Below, one piece after another: positions 26,201 to 38,200 of a stretch of DNA of 64,000 nucleotides. The notes under the pieces were generated by a model. That model saw nothing but the letters and a program-made list of their open reading frames with translations. It searched no databases and was not told where the DNA came from. How positions within the stretch are numbered: the stretch's first letter is position 1; each line of letters begins with the position of its first letter. Both the position numbers and the translations under genes were made by a program. This DNA comes from Apostichopus japonicus. Lineage: Eukaryota; Echinodermata; Holothuroidea; Aspidochirotida; Stichopodidae. The stretch lies in the NCBI RefSeq assembly GCF_037975245.1, contig NC_092573.1, forward strand, positions 7,300,501-7,364,500, in the 5' to 3' direction.

Positions 26201-29200
26201 AGGCCCAGAAAGATTACCACCACCTCAAGCCAAGACTACCTGGCTAGAAGTAGTCAAAAGTCATATCCTTCTTCTTCGTTGCCGAGTAATTCTCTGCCAT
26301 CCGGCAAGAAAGTAGACACGGATGCGTATCTGTTGGTACAAAGAAGATGGAGTCTGAGAGCACCCGGTCCTCCGGAAACACCAGAGAAGGGCGAACCAGA
26401 AGTTCCCTCCCCGAAGAGGATTAAACGGGTGAATAAGGGGAAGAAAAGTCATTCCATACCAGAACGGATTCAGATATTGAAATTGGCCACCAAGAAGAGG
26501 GGTTTTAAGTTTAAAAGAAAGAACACGACTGACACAAATACTCAAAGAGGCAGACCACTAAAGAGACTCAAGCCTGGTGGTGGTGGTATTAGATTGAAGG
26601 TGGAAAGCAATAACATCACTAGCAGCAGTAGCCATGATAGCATAGGAACTAGTAATGAAATAAATCCAACAAACTATCCCACCACAATAGAATCCACAGC
26701 AGCTAACAATCAGAAGACAACTCCAGATCCATTTGATAGTGTCTGGAATACTTGGAATAATGCAGTGAGGGATTCAGGAGAAACTCCAATCAAACCTCCT
26801 CTCCCACTAGAGGAAAACAAATTGGTTTCATTAAGTCAGTCTCCTTCGCTCTTTGATGATGGTGATGATGCGGATAATAATAATAATGTTAATGATGATG
26901 GTAATAATAATGATGGTGATGATGATGATGGTAATGATGGTGATGATGATGGTGGTGCTTTTTCATCAGAGGAACATACAGAGAAGGAGGAGGAGGAGGA
27001 AGAAGAAAAGGACCAACAGAAGAAGAAGAAAGAGGAACAACAGGAAGAAGAGCTAGAAGAGGAGGGGCAGATTCAGCAGAGAGAGGAGGAGAAGGAAGAA
27101 GAGTTGGAGAATAAAGAAAAGGAGGAGAATGAAGAAGTGGAGGAGGAGGAAGAAGAATTCAAGGATGTGAACAATGCTAATTCAAATTCTAAAGATATTA
27201 GTGACAGTCCACCCACAGTCAGAGTCGCAGGAGGCTTCTTGGATTCCAACGACACAACAGATCTGCCTGATTTCAAAATTTCAACTCCTTACCAATTTGG
27301 AAGGAAGAAGGATCGAACTTCACAGCTGAAAGTCAATCTTGGCAAAAAGTTGAACATTTTCCACTTGAGGACAAACAACCTCTCTCTGAACGATTCATCG
27401 GACGTCAATTTAGACCGGGACGAAAACGGCATCCATGAAGTGCATAGCGTACTGGGGAAGGAGAACATGCCAGAAGTAGTTGATATCGATGTACCTATTT
27501 CACCTGTTCTAACCACTCCTCTCTCTCCCTTGGAACCCTGCACTCCTACGTCGTCATCTCCAGTATTCGGTAACTCTCCCTCGAGAAAGACTGCTCGAAA
27601 AAGTGTACCGAGACTAAGTAATGTGCAAGATACCAGATCGAACGACGAACAAGGCAGTTGTTCATCGTTGGAAAGAGCATCACCATCCGCTGTAGCAGAG
27701 AAATGGACACAGAAATCTCTAGGAGCGCCCTCTGAGATCGCATCAATGACAAATATTCCTCTCATTCCTGCTGCTGATGATGAAGGAACAGCAGATTTGC
27801 AAAGGTTTGTGGTCTTCAATGCTGGCGAGGAAGAAATTCACTCGAGAATAGGGCAGCCTGAACAAGTGGAATGTGAGGAAAGCTTGGACGAGGGAAATGG
27901 CGATGTCGGAAGAGAAGATTCACATATCCATGCAGTCGACTTTGCTGAAGAATTTGCATTCGATCAGGACGGAGGATTCGGGGATGATGTCTGCTTGGGA
28001 GTTAACGAGGTTGAAGTCGGTTATTCAACACACGACAGTGATATAGTTTCTGGCGTTGCACCGACCACAGAGGAGGGAACAGTGTCCTCTATACCAAACA
28101 TTGAAGGGATGAAGGATATGTCGATTGATCTCACAAAAGATGATGATGGCTTGGTGGTGCTAGTACAGAATGGATCAAATATCTTGGGAGAGATTGACCT
28201 CACAGATGACGAAGATGATGTTGAGCTTACGTCTCAAGATGGTGCGAGACAAGTCGCTATTAGTAAACCGCAAACTCATGTAAGTGTGGAAGTTTCATAT
28301 GTTTCACCACCTTTTACTATAATAAAACCACACATAATTAAAAATGTTGATCTAAGCATTCACTGCAGTAAAAGCAGTGTCCCATTCTCTCCCTAGACAG
28401 CTCTAGTGTTCATTTATGAACTAATTTAATTCACTATATACAATGATCACAACGTTACAAAGCCACACCAGTCAGAAATTTCCCAGGACAGGTTTGTGGC
28501 TCTATTTACTTTATGTACCTGTCATGTATAACTCCTCTCTCTTAGAAGCAATATCAACAAACTTGACCTTTTAACGTTTGAACCATTTAACGGTTGAACC
28601 ATTTAACGTTATATGATAACGTCTGCGCACTTTGTCGGGCACATTTGCCCCAAGCCCACTTCGGCCATTATTCCTAGTTTATATGTTACATTTAGAATAG
28701 GCAAGGTCCTGTTACATATATTGTGAGTCTTTGGAAATGTTATATAGACCACACTGTTTATCTTCACTTATGAGACTGCCTAGGGACTTTTACCAGAGTC
28801 TGTGTGTGGTCATTGTAGGCGATTCACATTGAAGTTTACAATAAACAAAATTGACAGTGGATTTTGAGCAAAGTTCAAGATTTTCTGGTATTCTCATTTA
28901 AATGTAGACATCTACCAGTACTCCTCAAACCTCCCAGGTGGATGGTCTCAGTCAAGGGTCACAGAGGTCAAACAGTGGTACCAGCAAGCATAAAGGTACA
29001 TCTGCTATGGATGTTGTAGGGCATAATACTGGTGGTGAGGAAGATATTAGATCAGAAGCTATTCCTGGATGCAGCAGGAGCTTCATGGAAGAGCTAGCCA
29101 CCGCTCCCGAAGATGAGCAATTTTGGTCAGAACAGGAACTTGGTGGGGCCTCGGGAGGCAAGAAACATGCTGGTAAGAGACTATCAATAGATGTGATAAA

Positions 29201-32200
29201 AGGTGACAGCATTGCTTACCCTGACAACAGTGAAAAGGTTTATTGGTAGCCTATCGTTGATTGCATTGATTGTAACGACTGAAGCTAGTAAATGACCTTT
29301 GGATTATTTTGAAGATACGATCTTTGCACATTTTTCGCGGCCGTTCTGTGGTAATTTTATCGGTATCGTCTCCTTAAGCTTGAATCAAACTAAAAATGAA
29401 AGCAATTTGAGGTAGGTCTATTGGAAGTAACACGCAAGCAACTAGGCCTTCTGTTGGTCTGCACACTACAGTACTTCTTGTCATTAGGCCTATCCAAATT
29501 GCCAACTATCATGTAACTTCACCTTTCTTAAGTATTTCCAACCCTACTACTAACCCTGATACTAACTAACACAGTGAAAAACTGTGCTTTGATCATAAAC
29601 ATTTGCATTCATTGTCAGGTTTGGAGAGAAACAGTACTAACATAGAAGTTTCCAAGACTCCATCTGCCCCAAAGATTGTCAATACTAGAAGTCTGTCAGT
29701 TGAAGAATTCCTCTCTCCTGCACCGATTACACCAATGCCCCCCTATGATGACATGGTAACACCTGAGCTTACTGTAAGTTCCTACAGATTTTCCATTTCA
29801 TGAGTGTGATCGTTTTTGGGTACTTCCCACGTCTGTTCGATATATCGGCAGAAAGGAATACCATTCATTTGATTATGTAGTGATGAATGGGCTTGATATC
29901 AAGTGAAGACTCGACTAAAGGCTGTTATTGATATTTATGAACAACAATTCTTCATTTAAAACTTTACTTTTGATGGTTATCTGAATCCTATAATTTCCCT
30001 GCATTTTATTTGCTCTGAAATAAGCTGATATGTCCATATCATAAAAAAAAGGGAGCTTGATCGTGCAAAAATTATAAATTTTGAATTTGTGTTTGCAAAT
30101 ACATGAGAAGTCTGGTCATTTTAATCAAGGATATAAAACTTTTGAATGAAAGAGAGTAAAGGAGTTATAGCTCTTTCAAACACAATATATGATGTGAACA
30201 TTTGGGCTAAAGGTCATAATTATATATATGTATTATCCATAAGAGCATTTCATCTCATACAAAATCAGACCGCATGTTAGCTTTGCGTTTTACATAAAAG
30301 TTGAGGCAAGTCTGACGGAAGTACAGCCAATGGTGGCAGTGAGATCTGTTACAGTAGCTCAACCAACACAATGAAACAACATTACATTAATACCTCTAAC
30401 AACACAAGTCATATATTAGCTATGCTCCATGAAGCTATACTGCTTTTAACCTAAAGAGACTCCAAGACTGCATTCAGCATCCTGATTAGCTATGTTATTC
30501 TTTGCTCTATACTACACTTTCATCGCAACTTGTAAAATGGTTTTGAAGTGACCTACCAATGTAAGCTGCTTGTACATAATTGTAAAAAAGTTATATTGTT
30601 TGTGGTGGGCTATTGTTAAACTAGAGTCTACTGTGTCAGAACTGATTGTTTCACTTCGGACTGATTCAGACTGTAAATGCTTTGAAATAATAAAATATTT
30701 GATTCATTATTTAAGCTGCTTGAGTTGTCTTGAGAGGCATAGCAATGATAAAGTGTACATTCTCTCAGATACTGTACATACAAACAGATAGGCTACTGGG
30801 TGATCTTACAACCACCTCCAAGATTTTCTACACACAATACATACAGTAATTGTATTCAAATTATTACTTGAATGGCTTTCCTTAGAGTTGCATCTATTCA
30901 ATTGTTTATTAGCGCCCTCTAATTGTGTTTGTGCACAGCTGTCTGAACAGCTGGCACTATGAATACATTGTCTGTGTTATGTGTGTATCATGTGTACATC
31001 TGTATATAAGTCATAGAAGTATGATGCTCATCACAATACAGATTTACTTGATAGTATTGGATTAAGATCTCTTTTGCTATCTTCAGACTGAGGTAAGTTT
31101 GAAGAATTTAATATTGATCAGTCAATAAACACCTTATGTTTATCCTATTATTTAGGCTAGATGCATCACTGCAAAGTCTCTTTGTCATTTTAACAAAACA
31201 ATTAACTGTAGAACAGAAGCAAAGATTTGGTATAATCCCTTTAGTAAAGACCTCAAATTCTAATGTCCTGCTGTCAAATATCCTGGAAATAAATATTTTG
31301 CTATTGTCTACACCTTTTCACTTCTGGGGAGTTTATTTGAATACTGCTATAGATTATACAGCAGTGAGTGACCAAAGCTCGCAGTCATCAATATTCCAGA
31401 TGAAACATTCCATCCTGCAAGGAGTGAGGCATACACAGTCATTAATAAGTTGTATGTGTTAAAGTAAACAGACAATAGAATGTTCACTGCTACATTTAAA
31501 GTATACAAAGGACACAGAAGTCCTCCAAATAATCTAAAATGACCAATGTTTATCTTGTAATATAATGAAGGTATGCTGTATTGGCCCCAAATATGATATG
31601 GTCACCTTTGGTCAAAATTCTTATACTTTTTGTACTACAACCTTCGAGAAAATTGTCCTCTTTTAGACATTCAGTCATGAATCTTGTGTATTCCCTAAAA
31701 ATATCTGAGAATAATTTGGAGAGTAAAGACCTCCAGGAAAATACTTTTTGAAATACCTATACTGACTACCTTTAAACATGTAGGAAATGTTAATCACACA
31801 TTTATAATCTTCTAGAAAGTTATAGCTTGCTACAGTTTGTGACCCACTATGTGACTCGCTTCTTATTAGTTTCTGTTAGCTCCTGATAACTCTTCAAACC
31901 AAATATAATACAAAAGACAATCTCTTCTTTATTCTACAAGAAGCTATGAAAACTCAGTTTAAAAGTGCATTGTGAGATGTCTGATGCATGCTGCACAACA
32001 TTAACAATGAGATGATATAACATCTATAAGCTTCATGGCTCATTCTTGTACATCATTCAGTGAGTCTGATGTTTAGCTAAGATATTGCTTCCTATATAAC
32101 ATTTGGTGTTCTCAATGCCACGGGTGAGTATTTAATGCAGGTACCATTATCTCATATATGAAATAGATTTGAAGATGGGATGTAAATTATGTTTTGAAAA

Positions 32201-35200
32201 GTAATGATTATTATTGTCACATTCTTTGGAATAAAACTAGATTCTTTTTTCCTCTCTAATGTTGCAGAAGGAGTTGGGAAAATATGGTGTCAAGAAGCTT
32301 AGGAGGAAGCAAGCCAGGCTGAAATTAAAAGAACTGTATCAGTTCACACATCAAGGTAACTGCTCTTCTGATTCTCTGCTCTAAGTAAAGGTCTGCTGTA
32401 TAGACCCAGACTATAACACGCTATCATGAAAAAGTTTCTTGAGATTTCGTAATCGAACTGCCTTGGTCGTAAAATGACCTCTATTTACCAATTAGTCTGA
32501 AACGCCTGCCACATATTTTTTCTTGTATGAGGGTTTTTGTTTGAACGCTCTATGAATAACTACACAGTAGACATGAGCATTTTTCCACACAGTATGCACA
32601 CACAAAGCTCTAGCCTAATGGTGTTAAGAAGCTATGCAGGCTAATTGTTGAGCCTGAGGTCGATTTACGACCGTGGCAGGTCGATTACGTAATCGCAAAA
32701 CTTTCTTAACTATAGTGTGCTATAACTGGAGCCAACAAAGCAGATCTTTAAGGCATGACACCCTAATAGGATGTAGTTGTTTTTTCCCTTTTTGAATTGG
32801 TTTGGTTCTCTCATACATGTCCTTATGTTTGTGTATATGTGTGCTATGTGAAATTAGACTCTTCGCTCTGTGAATATATGACCTTTTACTGTGATGGTCA
32901 CTTCAACGCATGACACTGTACATATAATCCACACAGACATGTTACATCTTTGTCCAATTATAGTTTACAAATCAATGGGAGTGGGATTATCATTAAGGGC
33001 CGTATTGTTTAATATGTATGGGAGGGGCAGAGTGGTGGTAGAGGGGAGGAGGAGGGGGGCAGGGAGTGGTGCCTAAGCAAGTATTTGAAATGTTCATGTA
33101 GCAAATGACAATAGGAATATAATTGATAATGTGTACCATTCACCATTTTGACAGTTCTGGAAGAGGATGGAGAACCAGATAAGAGCACTGATGATAATAC
33201 TCTGACCAAAGAGAAATCTTTACCAGGAAAGAAAACAGCAAAGTCCACTGTTGCTAACAAGAGATCTGGTAAACAGCAAAGAAAGACAAAGAAAATGACG
33301 GAGAAACCTGGAAGTCTATCAACAAGTAGCGATAAAGACGATGGCCTTGCAATGTTTGTGGAACCAAAGAAAGTGTCCAAGAGAAAAGGTGCTACTGGTA
33401 AAGGGAAATTCTCAACAAAAGGAGGTCATTCAAGAGAAAGTGAGAAGACATTGGCAGGTTCCCTTCCAGAAGATGCAGAAGCAGCTGATCCAGAAAGAGA
33501 TGTTAGGTAAGTGAATGGGATACATTACATCATCATGTAGATAGTTAGGATAGCTTACATAGGGATACATTACATCATGTAGGTAAGTGAATGGGATACA
33601 TTTCAACTTGTAAATAATTGAATGGGATACATTACATCATCATGTAGGTAATTGAATGGGATACATTACATCATCATGTAGGTAATTGAATGGGATACAT
33701 TACATCATTATGTAGGTAATTGAATGGGATACATTACATCATCATGTAGGTAATTGAATGGGATACATTACATCATTATGTAGGTAAGTGAATGGGATAC
33801 ATTACATCATCATATAGGTAAGTGAATGGGATACATTACATCATCATGTAGGTAATTGAATGGGATACATTACATCATTATGTAGATAGTTAGGATAGCT
33901 TACATAGGGATACATTACATCATGTAGGTAAGTGAATGGGATACATTTCAACTTGTAAGTAAGTGAATGGGATACATTACATCATCTTGTAGGTAATTGA
34001 ATGGGATACATTACATCATTATGTAGGTAAGTGAATGGGATACATTACATCATCATGTAGGTAATTGAATGGGATACATTACATCATTATGTAGGTAAGT
34101 GAATGGGATACATTACATCATCATATAGGTAAGTGAATGTGATACATTACATCATCATGTAGGTAATTGAATGGGATACATTACATCATTATGTAGGTAA
34201 GTGAATGGGATACATTACATCATTATGTAGGTGGGTCATTCCGCCTCAAATCAACCAATTTTCTGAAAAGTTCCCAGGTGACCCCCTCAGAATTAGATGA
34301 AATTTCATCAGAATGATTGAGTATGTCCCAAATGAACACATACAAAAAATTAAAATCATACTCCATGTCGTTTTCGAGATACGGCCCGTTGAAATTTGGT
34401 CGTTGCCGCCATTTTGCTCGTTTGCGATTCGCAAAAAGTGACTTTTGTGATATTTTCCGACTTTGAAAGCTCATAATTCAGCCTTTGTACCAGGTAGAGA
34501 GCTCAAATTTGGTATTCTATCTTACTTCTTGCCAAAATTTATGAATCTGCACTCAATTTAACTGTATCTCCTTTATTTTTCTGGTTATGATCACCCAAAG
34601 TAGGCACTTTATTCTGTCGAAAATGTTTTTTGTGATTTTTAAGGTCACCCTGTGCCCACATGAGAGGTCACATGAATCGTATATTCCTTGGATATAATCT
34701 ATGGTTGTATGTCTATACCCATAAGCAATTATAAGCCCACCAATGCATTAATTAAGAAATGGCATGGGGCCAAAGTTGGCTCCAGCCAGAAAAAGGTCAA
34801 AAAGACCCCGCCCTTCTTGACCCCGGTTGACCCCGCGATCAATTGAAACATTGATTGAAATTTACACCAGTTAAATATATATATTATATCTACTTGTACA
34901 TCAAATTTCAGCTTTGGCACTCAACTCCTTCATGGTATGGTGGCAATTTGAATATTAGACGTTTTTCGCACATTTTTTAACAACTCCGTACACTAAGTTA
35001 ATATCATACAGTGTATTTCAAGTTTGAAGCTTGTGTAATGTATTTTTTGCAGTTAGAAAAAAGATTGTTTTTATTATTGTTTTTAGAAATGGGTTGATGA
35101 TGCATGTATTCCACTGCAATAAATGATCACTTAAGTTAACCCTCCAATAGGCTGGTCCCTCATACCTGTAGTGCCTCAAAATCTCCCATAACACACGACA

Positions 35201-38200
35201 CAATTTGGAGCCTTATATACAGTAGTATACAGTACTGTTGTAGAGTTTTTGTAGAGAAACATGGATTAAACCACACAATACAATTTAAATCTGCCAGTAC
35301 TTAAAAGAATAGTCCAGGTCAAAATTTCTTTGTGATGTTTAAAAGAGGAACATAATCCAAGCATTCTGATGAAATTTGCATTCAATTCCTATGTACCTTT
35401 TTTGAGATATTGACAGTTGAAGTTGCCACCTTTTGGTACTAAAAGTGAACTTGGAGCAAACGGATTTGACGTCATTGTTGCACTATGATAACTAAAGCTA
35501 TTTTTTTCTTTAAAATTTATGTCTAATTTTATACTCCACAATTGGATGCATCCATAATGTTAATGTACCATAGGTATTGGTATTTTATAATCTTCACATC
35601 CCCTTTAGACAAACTAGTATTCCTATCCAATTAAGGTCAAATCAATAGACTGAAAAATACAGAAAAAAGAAAACATTATTTGTCAGTGTGCAACTGTGAC
35701 ATTACACCTGTTTGCTTCAAGTTCACTTTGGTAGAATATCAGATAACTTCAACTGTCAATATCTCAAAAATGGAACATACTGTAGGAATTGAATGCAAAT
35801 TTCACCAGAATGCTTAGATTATGTTCATTTTTAAGATACAATATATCAAAAAGAAATTTTGACCTTGACTTTTCTTTTTAGACTCATGTCTGTCTTACTG
35901 CTCTCTGGCTTTAAAGCAGCATTTTGCATTTGGTCACCGTTTTCCATTTTTTTGATAAGTCCATCAAGTTTTTTACATATATCAATCACAAAACAGCAAA
36001 CTAAGATATTAGCCCATTTTTTCCTGTCAAAAGCGTTAATTGGCGAGTAATTAAGGACATTTGTAGATAATGTGAAAAGTGTCCTCCGACAAATTACACA
36101 TTTCATATTAATCGCATCTATACAGTTCCCCCAACCCACTAGTTTGAATTTAACCAATCAGAGATGCAGATTTAGTTTGAGCCGTTGCTAAATATAGATT
36201 CAAAAACGTCGAGTTGGTAACTTGTTACAACCAGCGGGGTGGTACTCTAACAACTCCCTGGTTCAATTGCCATAGACAATCTACACAAATCAAGCATGTT
36301 GTTGTATTACATATCGATCAATGAAGTTACGTCGCTTTTAAATATATTATGGTTGAGGTTTATTGGGATCCCAACAGAAAATATCTTCGAGAAATACAAA
36401 ATTAAAAGTTGTAAATTTTTCGACTTTTATGCCACCATATGAAGTAAGATTTGAATAGATAAGCTAGTTATGTATGTTGTTATGGCATCGAGGAATCAGT
36501 GAGGTTGAAAAAAACCATAGAAAAGGACGCAAAATGCTGCTTTAACCTAACCCAGTCCCCTTTTTTTCCCCCTCATGCTATACAAACACTGGTAACTCAT
36601 TTGTATAAACCTTTTGAACAATATCACCTGTGTGTCACATGTAGACACTACATTCTAGAACAATACTACCAGTGTGTCACGTGCAGACACCATCATAAAC
36701 TATAGCAGGAATACGATCTCATCACATTTTTATACCCATTGATGTTGGAAAGATTGAGAAGCTGCGACTCTCCAATGACCAACCACTGCAAAATTGTGCC
36801 CATTAGAGACCATGCAGAGGAGAGAGAATCCATTTCTGCTAAGATTCAACCTCAGGCTGACACAAAAGATTACCAACCAAGCGTTACATCGCTGGAATGT
36901 ACGACAATGAGTGGTACATTGGTTATAGTGGAAATTTCAGAGGAAGAAAATGATGTCTTTGTGAAGTTAATGAAACGAACCAAGAACTCCAATGCACTTC
37001 CTTGGCCACAAAACACCCACAATAATTGTTGGATACCATTCTGAGCTATTATTTGTGTCATCAGTGCTCCAGAGTTACAGGGACATGGAAGCAGCCAGTA
37101 CACTCTTCCTCATGAATACTTAAAAGACCATTCCAACCAAACTGCAAGCATTCATCAAGTAAACAAATTAAAGTGTGCTAACTTGTATATCAAGCCACAC
37201 TGCAAGCATTCATCAAGTAAAAGAAATTAAAGTGTGCTAAACTTGTTTTACTTGTATATGGACATCCATGTGTGGTAAGAAAACTGTAAGGACATTGAAG
37301 CATTGAGAGTTGTGACAGAACCAGTAATTTAAATGTGCGTGAATCGTTAATGATGTGATTAAATGTCATTAATTTGACCTAAAACAATTTGTTATGTTAC
37401 ATTTTGATTCAGCTGACTGAAACAAGGATACAATGATCATATCACTCATTATTATACTATGATTACATGACAAATATATAAGCTTGAGATTAAAAAATGT
37501 GCGAAAAACGTCTAATATTCAAATTGCCACCATACCATGAAGGAGTTGAGTGCCAAAGCTGAAATTTGATGTACAAGTAGATATAATATATATATTTAAC
37601 TGGTGTACATTTCAATCAATGTTTCAATTGATCGCGGGGTCAACCGGGGTCAAGAAGGGCGGGGTCTTTTTGACCTTTTTCTGGCTGGAGCCAACTTTGG
37701 CCCCATGCCATTTCTTAATTAATGCATTGGTGGGCTTATAATTGCTTATGGGTATAGACATACAACCATAGATTATATCCAAGGAATATACGATTCATGT
37801 GACCTCTCATGTGGGCACAGGGTGACCTTAAAAATCACAAAAAACATTTTCGACAGAATAAAGTGCCTACTTTGGGTGATCATAACCAGAAAAATAAAGG
37901 AGATACAGTTAAATTGAGTGCAGATTCATAAATTTTGGCAAGAAGTAAGATAGAATACCAAATTTGAGCTCTCTACCTGGTACAAAGACTGAATTATGAG
38001 CTTTCAAAGTCGGAAAATATCACAAAAGTCACTTTTTGCGAATCGCAAACGAGCAAAATGGCGGCAACGACCAAATTTCAACGGGCCATATCTCGAAAAC
38101 GACATGGAGTATGATTTTAATTTTTTGTATGTGTTCATTTGGGACATACTCAATCATTCTGATGAAGTTTCATCTAAATCTGAGAGGGTCACCTGGGGAC

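Noticed and set aside
27073-27819. Minus-strand frames opposite SLX4 exon 14
   Set aside because: They are antisense of GAG/GAT-rich coding sequence, giving Ser/Phe-rich products without features.
28280-28396. Extension of SLX4 exon 14 to its stop at 28394 as the gene end
   Set aside because: A strong GTAAGT donor at 28280 and the in-phase downstream exons encoding the SAP and SLX1-binding domains show that the gene continues. Read-through would be intron retention.
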